A stretch of 64,000 nucleotides of DNA from Ananas comosus (Eukaryota > Streptophyta > Magnoliopsida > Poales > Bromeliaceae). Numbering within the stretch: position 1 is the stretch's first letter; each line of letters starts with the position of its first letter. This document shows positions 1 through 12,200 of this stretch, piece by piece. The position numbers were made by a program, and so were the translations under genes. The notes beneath the pieces are model-generated. The model made no database searches and was not told the origin of the DNA. It saw only the letters and a list, made by a program, of their open reading frames with translations. The stretch is from NCBI RefSeq assembly GCF_001540865.1, contig NC_033621.1, forward strand, positions 23,055,279-23,119,278, in the 5' to 3' direction.

Positions 1-144
1 CACTTTCACTGAAAATGCTCTAAAATTTGAGCTCGTTTGTTTGTAAACTGAAATTAATTCTCAGTTGAACTACTGTTTCGGTAAAATTATTTTGTAACGT
101 TGTTTATTTGAGAGGGAGAGTGTTAGTGGCTTCGGAATTTAAAT

Positions 145-280
145 TTTTCGTAGGACAAACACAAAAAGTGTTCCGGACTACATTGTACTGCACATGGGGA
201 AAATAATGAGTATTCGTAGGACAAACACAAAAAGTGTTCCGGACTAAATTGTACAGCACATGGGGAAAATAATCAGTATA
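145..280. repeat. Two-copy 66-bp direct tandem repeat
   Basis: Two head-to-tail copies of a 66-bp unit start near 149 and 215, each beginning CGTAGGACAAACACAAAAAG and ending near an AATAAT motif. They differ at three or so positions. The repeat lies just outside the MITE that starts at 296. No gene is visible in bases 1-295. Confidence 0.85.
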
Positions 281-295
281 GATATATATGGCCAG

Positions 296-827
296 GGCTA
301 CTGTACTTTCGTGAGTATAGAGTTTTTTATATTTATAAATTATTTTTAATGATTGAGCTTCCGAATCGACGATCCATTCTATTAAATATGATCTAGAGTA
401 TTTGAAACATATAGAAAATAAATTTCATAATTTTTCGAAATCATGATAGAGTTTATCAAGCGGATATAAAATGAATGGTCAAAATCGAACGATGCATTAA
501 AAATGGATGATCGGACCCTTCAATTTAAAATCGAAGTTATTACTCTTTATCTATATAGTGAATAGAATTTTCTATCAAAAATTGAACCGATTTCGATTCT
601 TTTACACTGTTAAACTAGCAAATATTTCATACCAGCCGTTAAAAATTGTCAATTTTGTGACCTTTTGATCGTAAGGTAAATGATGTTGAAAAATTATAAA
701 ATTTGATTTCTAGACGTTTTAAATGTTCTAGATAACGTTTAACGGTATAGATCGTCGATCCGAAAGCTCTATCATCGAAAACGACTTATGAGTACGAGGC
801 GATCGTACTCATAAGAGTATAGTAGCC
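296..827. mobile_element. MITE, family A copy 1, long inverted terminal arms
   Basis: The left arm (from GGCTACTGTAC at 296) and right arm (ending AGTAGCC at 827) are imperfect inverted repeats over roughly 150 bases or more. Both carry an ATCGACGATC-type motif and a subterminal AAATTT-rich stretch. No coding capacity is seen, so this is a non-autonomous DNA element. Just inside the right end, 785-815 forms a perfect 13-bp stem with a 5-base loop. Related copies lie at 1804-2120, 2140-2640, 3027-3534, 29215-29705, 39232-39435 and 48200-48766. Superfamily is not assigned because the target duplication is obscured by flanking AT repeats. Confidence 0.7.
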
Positions 828-830
828 GAA

Positions 831-910
<80 letters not shown>

Positions 911-1803
911 NNNNNNNNNNNNNNNNNNNNNNNNNNNNNNNNNNNNNNNNNNNNNNNNNNNNNNNNNNNNNNNNNNNNNNNNNNNNNNNNNNNNNNNNNN
1001 NNNNNNNNNNNNNNNNNNNNNNNNNNNNNNNNNNNNNNNNNNNNNNNNNNNNNNNNNNNNNNNNNNNNNNNNNNNNNNNNNNNNNNNNNNNNNNNNNNNN
1101 NNNNNNNNNNNNNNNNNNNNNNNNNNNNNNNNNNNNNNNNNNNNNNNNNNNNNNNNNNNNNNNNNNNNNNNNNNNNNNNNNNNNNNNNNNNNNNNNNNNN
1201 NNNNNNNNNNNNNNNNNNNNNNNNNNNNNNNNNNNNNNNNNNNNNNNNNNNNNNNNNNNNNNNNNNNNNNNNNNNNNNNNNNNNNNNNNNNNNNNNNNNN
1301 NNNNNNNNNNNNNNNNNNNNNNNNNNNNNNNNNNNNNNNNNNNNNNNNNNNNNNNNNNNNNNNNNNNNNNNNNNNNNNNNNNNNNNNNNNNNNNNNNNNN
1401 NNNNNNNNNNNNNNNNNNNNNNNNNNNNNNNNNNNNNNNNNNNNNNNNNNNNNNNNNNNNNNNNNNNNNNNNNNNNNNNNNNNNNNNNNNNNNNNNNNNN
1501 NNNNNNNNNNNNNNNNNNNNNNNNNNNNNNNNNNNNNNNNNNNNNNNNNNNNNNNNNNNNNNNNNNNNNNNNNNNNNNNNNNNNNNNNNNNNNNNNNNNN
1601 NNNNNNNNNNNNNNNNNNNNNNNNNNNNNNNNNNNNNNNNNNNNNNNNNNNNNNNNNNNNNNNNNNNNNNNNNNNNNNNNNNNNNNNNNNNNNNNNNNNN
1701 NNNNNNNNNNNNNNNNNNNNNNNNNNNNNNNNNNNNNNNNNNNNNNNNNNNNNNNNNNNNNNNNNNNNNNNNNNNNNNNNNNNNNNNNNNNNNNNNNNNN
1801 NNN
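828..1803. other. AT microsatellite running into an 893-N assembly gap
   Basis: A pure (AT)n tract runs from about 834 to 910. Ns fill 911-1803. The dinucleotide tract probably caused the assembly break. Confidence 0.97.
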
Positions 1804-2120
1804 GATATGACATTAAAATTTTAGATCAAAGTTATTGATCTTGTTTTATATGGTATAAAGAATTTTCTATCAAAATTTTATATGATTTGGATATTTCTAC
1901 ACCGTTAAACTTGCAACCGGCTCACCACGGCCATTAAAATTATTAATTTTGAACCCCTTCGATCACTAGGCAAATGATATCGAAAAATCACAAAATTTAT
2001 TTTCTAGGTACTTCAAATACTCTAGATCAACTATAACGGAGTCGATCGTCGATTCGAAAGTTCGAACATCGAAAACAACTTGGAAGCACGGAGGGCTCCG
2101 TGCTTCCATAAGCATACCAG
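1804..2120. mobile_element. MITE, family A copy 2, left part lost in gap
   Basis: This is the right half of a family A element, with the same internal AATGATATCGAAAAA and ATCGTCGATTCGAAAG-type motifs as the copy at 29215-29705. Near its end, 2081-2108 forms a perfect 12-bp stem with a 4-base loop. The stem sequence is unrelated to that of copy 1 although the flanking bases are shared. Confidence 0.65.
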
Positions 2121-2135
2121 CCCACTATATATATA

Positions 2136-2957
2136 CTCTGTTGCCATCCATTTGTTTTCGACGATAAAACCTCCAAATCAACGATCAATATTATTAAACA
2201 TGATCTATACTACTTGAAGTTTTGAGAAACTAAATTTCAATCTTTTCGACATCATTGACTTAATGATCAAGGGGTTTCAAAATTTATAATTTTAATAATA
2301 GATATAAGCCGTTTTTACGTTTTACTGTATAAGGCTATCCATATCAATTGAATTTTAGTTAGAAAATTCTTTAAACTATTTTGAACAAAATCTATACTCT
2401 CAATCTTAATTACAAAATTTTTAAATTCACTTTTTAAAGAATATTTATTTTTTGCCGCTCATTTTTGTGTCCACTTGATGAATAAGAAAATAATATCGAA
2501 AAAATAGAAAATTTGATTTCTAAATGCTTCAAGTAATATATATCATGTTCAACAGTATCAATCGTCGATTCGGAGATTTTATCATCAAAAATAAATCGGT
2601 GGCAGTAGAGCTCGTTTCCTATCAATAGTATTGCAGCTCAACTAGAGAGAGAGAGAGAGAGAGAGTTAAAATCGAAAACCTCTTTTGTTCCAGTGAAACG
2701 CTTTATTTGCGACGTCTCTGAGTCCGCACCGATCGGAGATTTGTCTTGCCCCAGGTGTCTACCTACGATCCGCTCATCGCCGATCCAACGGCGCCAACCA
2801 CCGCGTTATCATCAACGCAGTGGCATTTCGGAGATTTTCGGGAACTCCGGGGGCCCTTTTTCTAACTGGAGAGCCGCTTTGGTCGTATCGAAACATTTTT
2901 TTAACCCTTTATTAGCCGAAGTACCGCGCACGCGGACACGCGCTCACCGCGGCGACG

Positions 2958-2990
<33 letters not shown>

Positions 2991-3532
2991 TGTTAAGCTG
3001 GAATGATATCAATAACAAACTGGCTCTGTTGCCATCTATTTGTTTTTTGACGATAAAACCTCCAAATCGACGATCGATATTGTTAAACATGATCTATACT
3101 ACTTGAAGTTTTGAGAAACTAAATTTCAATCTTTTCGACATCATTGACCTAATGATTAAAGGATTTCAAAATTTATAATTTTAATAATAGATATAAGGCG
3201 TTTTCACGTTTAACGATATAAGGCCATCTAAATCAATTGAATTTTAGTTAGAAAATTCTTTAAACTATTTAGAACGAAATCTATACTCTCAATCTTGATT
3301 ACAAGATTTCTATCGTCACTTTTTAAAGAATATTTATTTTTGGCCGCTCATTTTTGTATCCACTTGATGAACAAGAGAATAATATTGAAAAAAATATAAA
3401 ATTTGATTTCTAAATGCTTCAAGTGATATATATAATGTTCAATAATATCAATCGTCGATTCGGAGGTTCTATCATTAAAAATAAATCGGTGACAATAGAG
3501 CTCGTTTTCTTTCGATAATATTGCAGCTCAAT

Positions 3533-3564
<32 letters not shown>

Positions 3565-3890
3565 CGAAAACCTCTTTTGTTCCGGTGAAACGCTTTATTT
3601 GCGACGTTTCTGAGTCCGCACCGTTCGGAGATTTGTCTTGTCCCAGGTGTCTACGTACGATCCGCTCATCGCCGATCCAACGGCGCCAACCACTGCGTTA
3701 TCATCAACGCAGTGGCATTTCGGAGATTTTCGGGAACTCTGGGGGCCCTTTTCTCACCCGAGAGCCACTTTGGTCGTATCGAAATTTTTTTTTTATAACC
3801 CTTTATTAGCCGAAGTACCGCGCACGCGGACACGCGCTCACCGCGGCGACGGAGAGAGAGAGAGAGAGAGAGAGAGATTGGGGTCGTGAG
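2136..3890. repeat. About 890-bp tandem duplication upstream of FatA
   Basis: Copy 1 (2136-3023) and copy 2 (3024 to about 3890) are direct tandem copies with a period of about 890. Each unit holds a family A MITE (2140-2640; 3027-3534), a GA microsatellite, and a GC-rich segment of about 300 bases (2670-2965; 3562-3857) starting AATCGAAAACCTC and ending in a GA tract. Divergence is a few percent. The second unit directly abuts the FatA coding start and probably supplies its promoter and 5' UTR. Open frames in the GC-rich part start with GTG and are disrupted between copies, so I do not call them genes. Confidence 0.85.
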
Positions 3891-3934
3891 GGGACGGGCG
3901 CGAATCTGAAAGCGTCCGCGGAGGAGGGAGAGAG

Positions 3935-4898
3935 ATGCTGAGAGGGTACGGCGCCTCAACGGCGGCGGGAGGAGGTGGGCGGCGACGGTGCGATGCGCAA
4001 GGGAGGGGTCTCAATCTGCGGCGGTGGTGGCGGCGGCGGCGGCTTTGGTGGCGGAGGAGGCGGTGGCGGAGGCGGAGGCGGAGGGGGGTGGAGGGAGGAA
4101 GGGTTTGGCGGAGAGGCTGAGGATGGGGAGCTTGGTGGAGGATGGGCTCTCGTACAAGGAGAGCTTCATCGTGAGGTGCTACGAGGTGGGGATCAATAAG
4201 ACCGCCACCGTGGAGACCATCGCCAACCTTCTTCAGGTACATCTTGCTGGAAAAAGAAAAAATTGAACCGTAGATTTGATTTCTCTGTTGCTTTTGGGGT
4301 GAATTGAGTTGGGTTTTCCCCAAATTTCGAAATGTGCTAACAATTTGGTCATTTTTGATAGATTCAATTGCTGTGGTCGAATATAATAAGTGAGAATTCT
4401 AAAAACTATAGCGATTTTGATTCGTTTTGACTTTTTCCTTATTTTGTAATTGATACCTAGTTTCTTTCTTTTGATTTGACTTTTTACTCAACGAAACTGG
4501 GGATCTTGTAAAAATTAACAGCTCCATTTTGCTATTGAGTGTTAATTGATATCAAAATCCACACTTTTTTGGTTACAGAGTAGTTAGAATTCATGTGATC
4601 TGTTGATGTTAACTAATTACAAAATCTACGCCTTTTTCGGGTAAAATAAAATTAGTTAGGAGGTACGAAATTTGACTGAATTACTGATTATTTTTAGCGA
4701 AATTCCCAAATTTGTGGAGGTGTCAAAAAAAGAAAACAAAAAAGAAGTTCAGGGGCTTTTTTCAGTATAGCCTGTAGTTGAGGCCAGTATTATACAATTA
4801 GGTTCAGAACAATTAGGATCAAATTTGGTGTATTCTTTTATTATATTCATATGTATAATATTTTTCTTATGATTTATCTCTACTTAGTCGTTTCTTCA

Positions 4899-4960
<62 letters not shown>

Positions 4961-7900
4961 TCTGGCTATGGTGCCTTCAGAAGTACTACTCATATGGCGC
5001 TTCCAATGTTTTAACTCTTGGATCAATCCTTTTGATCATTTCTAGCCTTTGGATTAATATTATTTTCCCAGGGAGACCACTAAACCGTGGGAAGACCACT
5101 ATCATTCCAATCCTACAATCTTTGAGTCAATGACCAAAAAGTTGGAAACACCAACTCCTTTATACTTCCGAAAGCATAGTAACTCTACATTATATATATA
5201 TATATTCTAGCTGAAGATTGTGGATTGTATGAATTGTTCTTTCCTTCTCTCCTTCAATTATGTAGTGGTGACTTGCAATAAAATTTTCATGGAATTTAGA
5301 CTTGGTTTATTCATGTTTTTTTTTGTTCGCTTTCTTTACTAACATTAACATCTCTGAGTTTGTTATCTATCTGATATATAATTTGTTCCTTATATGTTTT
5401 GAATTTGAAAGTTCCAATAGGCCAAATTATTTAATTGAATGCATTAAGCCACTAGCTTATTTAGAAAAAAGAATCAGTTATGTAGTTCTCTATTTTGTTT
5501 TTTTCCCATTATTTCTTTATCTAAATTTATGCACGTTTTGCTCTTATTTCAATGCAGGAAGTTGGATGTAACCATGCACAGAGTGTTGGATTTTCTACAG
5601 ATGGGTTCGCCACAACTACCACCATGAGGAAACTTCGCCTAATTTGGGTTACTTCTCGCATGCACATTGAGATATACAAATATCCAGCTTGGTAGTTTTC
5701 TTTTTTGGTTCATATGCGTATCCTTTTTATTTAAATGTTATCATCCCTTTTTTTTCCTGACTTTACAAATTATCGCGTGCTCTTTGTTAGGGGTGATGTT
5801 GTGGAGATCGAAACCTGGTGCCAAGGAGAAGGGAAAATCGGCACTCGGCGTGATTGGATTCTGAAAGATTTGGCTACTGGAGAAGTTATTGGTAGAGCTA
5901 CTAGGTACCTTTTTCGTGCTCTAATTAATACATTTTGTATTCTTACTATAAAAGGAAGTTCAAAGCTGAAAATTTTAGTCCTACTTAAATTAGTTTGTTT
6001 TCCACATGTTGGCAACAAAAGCTACTCGTGAATTCTGTATAAGCCACTTGTAACTTATCATGATCACAATTATGCATGCCTTTTCGAACAATTTGGGATC
6101 ACTTTGGCACAACTCAGAGATGAAAAGGATTCAAAGTTGTTGACTAATATTTAAAAATGGGCGTCACCCTGGCATCAACCCTCTATTTTTGTCTCTCTTT
6201 CTTTTTTTTGAAGGTTGATGCCAACCCTCTAGGAATTCATGCCATGAAATGTATGGAGGATGAGTAGCATTGTTAAGGACCACGCAGGACAAATTTCGGT
6301 TTTCCAATTTAGTCATTAATTAAGTACCGATAACTTGCTTGTAATAGTCTTTCAATTTTTTTCCCCTTGATGGAGGTTAAGATTTGGCGCAAGAGACCTT
6401 ATCTATGAAAAAGCATGTGTTAGTGATGAAATATTCTTATTTACTTACATTATGGTGTTCTGAATAAGAGTGCGGTTGAGGTAGGACTAAATTTTTACTA
6501 CATACCGGATTAAAAAGATACTCATATGGACGTAACAAAGCAGTCAATTCATTAACTATGACAAGTGCAATGATCCTTTAAATGTATAAATACTCTTGAA
6601 ATGCAACCGGTTGACAGGTTTTGGAGGTTGAACAGAAAATTTAGCTGGTCCATGTGTCCACATAATAGAAAAGGTTAAAATGAAGCAGCTAAATCACTTA
6701 ATCCTAACGTGGATTAAGTTATCATCATTCTTTCTAAATATCTTTGGCAAGCTATGCATGCATGATAATTTTTTATTGCCTTTTATAGTTATTTACTGTA
6801 CTGTCTTGATGTCACTTGTGGAGCAGCAAGTGGGTAATGATGAATCAAGACACCCGCAAGCTTCAACGTGTAAGTGATGAAGTTAGGGAAGAATATCTCG
6901 TCTTCTGCCCAAGAACTCTTAGGTATGCAATAGCTTCTAGATTCTAATTTCACAACTTAAACAGTGCGATAGTAAATTTTATGATTTTAATTTGCTCAGT
7001 TATTTAAGTCAAAGATTGTTATTATTAGTTATTTGTGAACTTTCTATTATTCTGAACCTGCCGATTCTCATGGTATACTTCTTCCTGTTGTTTCTTTTAG
7101 ATAACTTACGAATTCATTGACATGGATAAATTTATCTAGTTCCCATAACCTTTTGGGTACACCTCTTTATCAAATTATGGGATGTTGATGTCAACTGGGA
7201 AACGTAACAGTTGGCGACTATCTTGGTACAGATTAGCATTTCCAGAGGAGGATAATGGTAGCTTGAAGAAAATTCCCAAGCTTGAAGACCCTGCCCAATA
7301 TTCAAGGCTGGGACTTGTGGTATACGCTTTTCTTTTTTCTTATCGTGTTGATAAATCCTCTTTTATTCGAAATTCACTAACTTTTCCTGCATTGTTGGAA
7401 ACTTGCAGCCTAGAAGAGCTGATCTGGACATGAATCAACATGTAAATAATGTCACTTACCTTGGATGGGTCCTTGAAGTAAGTCAAAGCACCAGTTTATT
7501 TCTCTGATTCTTACCTAATGCCTTTTCTTTTCTTAGTCGGACTTTGTTGGTTCGGTAAATACTTTAAGCTTTAGATTATGTGCTGTAAAATTTGTATTTC
7601 TAACCTGCAATCGTTTTGTTAGGGTTGTACATATTTTTTTCACAATCTAATTCATTTTTCCTAGTTTGGATTCTTAAGATCCTTTTGAAAAGAAAATGTG
7701 GACAAGAGAATGCGATTTCATATGTCATCCGTTAGAAACAAAAAACCATTGGAGTGTTTGAATGGATAACGGATCTACAAGCGCTCAAGGTATCACATAG
7801 TGCATATGTGATAGGCGGTTGCCTAGGCAGTTCGCATAAGATAACAATAAAATTACATGAATACGATATGTTCTTAATAAATAAAACACACATCCACATA

Positions 7901-8314
7901 CTCAGATGCATATATGGTACATGAACCACTTTTTAGATGTGTATAAAAATTTTTCGTTTGTTATACAGTCTATTTGTTGACAAATCAATCGATCGAAACC
8001 CATAAATTTATCAAATTTAAAGCGGATGCTTACGCATTGACATTCTCGGATGACAGAGCATGCCTCAAGAAATTATCGACACCCATGAGCTACAAACTAT
8101 CACCCTCGACTACAGGCGAGAATGCCAGCATGATGACGTAGTCGACTCCCTTACAAGTTTAGAGTTGCCTGAAACTGACGGCACGAACGGGTCTGCGACC
8201 GCAAAGCATCATGAAGAGGATGATCGGCCCCAGTTCCTGCATTTCTTGAGATTGTCCGGCACCGGGCTCGAGATAAATCGGGGTCGCACCGAATGGAGGA
8301 AATTGGTTAGATGA
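3935..8314 (+). CDS. FATA: Oleoyl-type acyl-ACP thioesterase, plastid FatA (frameshift in exon 1)
   Basis: FatA hydrolyses acyl-ACP (mainly oleoyl-ACP) in the plastid stroma and releases fatty acids for export. Exons inferred from GT-AG sites and phase: 3935-4236, 5558-5691, 5791-5904, 6827-6922, 7232-7319, 7409-7477, 8057-8314. Family signatures are CYEVGINKTATVETIANLLQ, NHAQSVGFSTDGFATTTTMR, GDVVEIETW, DMNQHVNNVTYLGW (catalytic Asn/His) and RRECQHDD (catalytic Cys region). The second thioesterase half ends in EWRKLVR. The ATG at 3935 gives a transit-peptide-like start (MLRGYGAST), but the conserved body is in another frame from at least 3988. One base therefore appears missing, or two extra, in the GC-rich stretch between. 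Corrected length is about 353 aa. A HindIII site at 7278-7283 in exon 5 is where the reversed BAC copy begins. Confidence 0.93.
4961..5190. mobile_element. MITE, family B copy 1, in FatA intron 1
   Basis: Same internal motifs as 28885-29142 (TTGGATTAATATTATTT, CATTCCAATCCTAC) and similar ends with CTTCCGAAAGCATAGTAACTC at right. It lies directly after an (AT)n(AG)n microsatellite (about 4900-4958). Confidence 0.7.
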
Positions 8315-9277
8315 TCGTTTATTTTTGTTATGAGGATCATTATGTCTTCTATTCTTCATTTTTTGTTATTTGTTTTGAGTGTAACTTCAGATTGCTTCTT
8401 TAAATTGTGATCGACATTGTTATTACTCCACTGCTTTTTTTCTTTCCTTTCTGGGCAACTGTTAATGCCTCTGGCGACGATGTGCGCGATCATTTAAGAT
8501 ATTGTGAATTGTATCCATCTTTGTTGTAAGAATGTCTGCTTCTTGTGGAATTTGCATTAGTAGAGGTGAACAACCAAAAGCGAGTTCCATATGTTTTAAA
8601 ACTACATGTTGTTATTATGTGCCAATTCATTGTTATGTGCTTATTAGTTATTACTAGTTCGCATGGGCACTTCAAAACTATGAAATGGACTTTAACTGTT
8701 TAATGCTGATTATTGTTGCAGTCATATAATTTCTCAGATTTGGGCCGTAATCATAAGCCGGCTATAAACCGCGTAGAAACATCAATTCTTGCAACTGCAG
8801 ATCGATTGCAAGAATGTCACAGAGATCTGCTGCATTACTGTGGGCTCAATTTGTTGAAAACAGCTTGCCCTCAAAAAGTGTTGCAAGCCGTTTTTCGTGC
8901 AAAGATCATCTTCTCAATGTCATCGCCGTCGATGACAAGATCAATGTTTTTACTGTCACCAACCTAACATAATTTACAAGTCGAATTGCAATTATGTGAA
9001 ACCGAATACCCTCCTTATCAAAGTAAATTCACTGCCAATTAAGTTTTCAGAATTACTTTACTCCAAACAGTAAACAAGCCAGTAATCAACAGCACACTGT
9101 TGAGTAAATTACTTAAAAAAGGCGAAACAAAGAAGGAAATAATATGCGCAAAAAAGCGCCGAATAAATATATTGCGATCTTCACAGAAGACAATCAGCTG
9201 GAGCTACTAAAATAAAAGGAATATCCGATGGGGTACTTGTGCGATGCCGCACAATACATTTCAATTCCATTATGGCT
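8315..9277 (+). other. FatA 3' region, convergent spacer with ARPC4
   Basis: No confident gene. An intron-like acceptor (GTTGCAG) at about 8722 followed by 250 bases of open frame could be a spliced FatA 3' UTR exon; its translation matches nothing I recognise. FatA and ARPC4 converge here. Confidence 0.5.
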
Positions 9278-12200
9278 TCAAATAAACTGCTTCAGAAATT
9301 CTGTCGCCACTAGACGGCCTCGCGTGTTTACTGATAGTTTCAACTCGCTGATCTCCTTGTCAATGTCCTGAATTTTACAGAATCAGAAATCAAACAATGT
9401 TAACAAGATGAACAGCAGATGCTACGAACAGCTAAAATAGATGAGGCTGCAGAACATGATGATCGTTATTTACCAAAGGTTATATATCAGGAAAATAACC
9501 ATAAATTGCACGATAAAATCTGTAAATTTTGCCATAGCCCTGAAAGAGATTTTACCTCCATAAATTGCACGATAAAATCTATAAGCTTGTGCTTGTGCAT
9601 GTCCTCACAATGGTAGTTTGTTATTAGGAAACTTATGTCATAGCCCTGAAAAGAGATAATATATCACCTTGTTATTGTTACAATTAGTTAGCCACTACAT
9701 CAAATCGCAAAAGAATGTGATCTGAGCAAAGAAAATTTGAGAATGTAATCCGATATGCAACAGAGAATAATTAATCTTGAACTGAACCATTATGCAAGCA
9801 CCTGTACTGGTTTCCTCCTCAGAACTTGGAATGCCTCCGCCCTCATTGATAAAAATCTAAGAAATTTTTTTGCGAGTATGTTTTCAAGCTCATCTGCCTG
9901 TTTTACCTGTGAATTAAAAAAAAAAATGAGGATATGAAAATAGGTTTCACATGAAAATATGTTTGCTGTCCATTAGGTTAATTCACAAAGAACTGCTGCA
10001 TTATAATGAAGACCAAATCATGCAACAAAGAGAATGGACATTAACCAATATCAAATAATCATAAAGAAGCTTGTTATCAAAATATGGGGATCCAGCATTC
10101 GTTCTTTGTTCTCTTAGGACTTCTCTATGGTTAGATCCAGGACAAGTCTAAAGTGGTGTCAACTTTTCATAATTTGCACCGATTATAGGCATGTAAATTG
10201 ACACTTGGTATCATATCAGTTAGATTCTGTTGTGGAATCATACAGCTAGACATATTCTCTTTCTAGTTGCGATCAGTCCAATAATTAGGTGGTGTGGCAG
10301 CCTAGCCTTTTCATTGGATTAGAAGTATGATATTTGTGAGCCTCTCTAGTACTGTAAATATTTCTATTGAAAGGTCTAAAAAGATAAAGTGAATTCAATC
10401 AGCCGGCCGAACCGTCTTTCATAAGAAAAATGTGCACAATTATGCAACTTCTGTTGAGAACCAAATACATGTTGTTCAAAATAAGCATCCAAATTACCTT
10501 CATGCTTATACGGATAGAGTTAATTGAAGTTTCTATCAAGCACTTCTCGGCCTCATTTCGACATATCAAAACCTGTAACAAAAATAAAAAGATATTGACA
10601 TAAGTTGTAAACTGTTTGAATTTTCCTACTTTATATAATGATACTATTGAATAGTCTAGGACTGGCAAGTATAGGAATAGGACAACGAGGAAGGTATAAG
10701 GAGAAATTATGAAAAGCTAGATATGGATATGGATAGAACATTACGGTAAAAGATGCCGTAAGTAAGAGAATAAAAGCAAACTGGCTTCTGAATAATCACG
10801 GAAAAAAAATTCTTACTGGATTTAGTAGAAGTTCTGGACTTGTCCTGTGAAAATGAAAACAGAAAAAAGAAAAAAAAAAATTAGATCCTTCAAAATGAAG
10901 AACAAGAAGAACTCAAGTTCAAAACCTACTTAAGGGTAAAGATGTGAACTAATCATGCTTATGAGAAATACTGTGAACCAAGGGAAAATATAAAATGATC
11001 ACCACATGAAAGCTTAATGGGATTGAACTAAAAGCAGCATGTGGTAGACCAATTGATACACATTATAGTATATAATCAGACCTAACTATATTCATGCTCA
11101 GTTACTTCTGAATGGATGAATAAACCCATAAAGCATAGCGGACCTATCAAACTTTCATGTACACCACAAAATCAGTGCTATCTACAGGAAATATAGCATT
11201 GAACAGATAGAGGTCCATGAAATAGAGCATAAGCTACAAGCCTCATCACATAAACATATTTGATTTTAGCAGAAAAGAATAACAAATAATTTGCTAAACA
11301 GTTATGTAAGTTGCATGGCTCGATGCCAGCAAATAATCATACTAGAGATAGGAAAGAAATATTTTAGACAGACACAAAATTTGCTGAATTCGTGGGCCAA
11401 TTTAAACTATTCTCAGTATAAATCACCAATTTCAGTATTCATGCACTTTGCGACCCAAATTACGTATAATCTACTCCTTACGCTGCACTTTCAGTATTCA
11501 TGCACTTTGCGACCCAAATTACGTATAATCTACTCCTTACGCTGCACTAGAGATTCTTCCATTAATAATATAGACCAATAAACAATAAGAGAAGGGCAAA
11601 ATGCTAAAAATATAGAGAAGACTTTGAAAGATATAAGATTAATTAGAACTTACTTAAGTTCAACCTCTGGCTTGTTATGCCTTTCTACTTCTTGACAAGG
11701 GAAATTCTACAGAGTAATTAACCATACAAAGGATCAGTGATGATTGAATGCAGTACAGGGAAAAAGGAGACATGGAAGACGTGGAATGCAGCCATTATCC
11801 AGTTATGATGCCACCACAATAGGGTCCCAGAATGGAGTATCTGGAGACTGTCCTAAACTTCAACAATTTAGCATGAAGTAGCTGCTCTAAGGAAACATGC
11901 AACATAAGGTTACAAGCCGAAGACTTTTACCATTGCACCGAGCAGTAATTATTAAATAGGAAAATTGAGATCATTTCGTAAGTTCTCTCGTATAGACTTC
12001 CGCTCAAGAAACCAAAAGAATGCTAAAAAAGTAAACAAACTTAATTTGCTTAACAGTATAATAGTTATCAGACACCTTATAGGCATTCCAAAATAAACGG
12101 CAGCATGGTAAACCTCACAGGGTTCATGAAATAAATAGTCTGAGCTATTATATTCTTAACATTTTTGAAGTATCTGTCCTGTGTATCGGCTGCCCATGAT

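Noticed and set aside
145..280. Possible CRISPR array
   Set aside because: Only two head-to-tail copies without spacers, in plant nuclear DNA.
809..1813. A 334-codon open frame on the minus strand
   Set aside because: It consists of Ns and an AT microsatellite (repeating Tyr-Ile); not a gene.
2693..3889. Open frames in the duplicated GC-rich segment (KRFICDVSESAP...)
   Set aside because: They begin with GTG, not ATG, and the two copies differ by frame-changing indels, so protein coding is not conserved. More likely promoter or 5' UTR.
8713..8967. Open frame after FatA (LQSYNFSDLGRNHKP...)
   Set aside because: No recognisable domain and no partner exons; probably FatA 3' UTR. Its mirror at 18668-18922 is part of the artefact.
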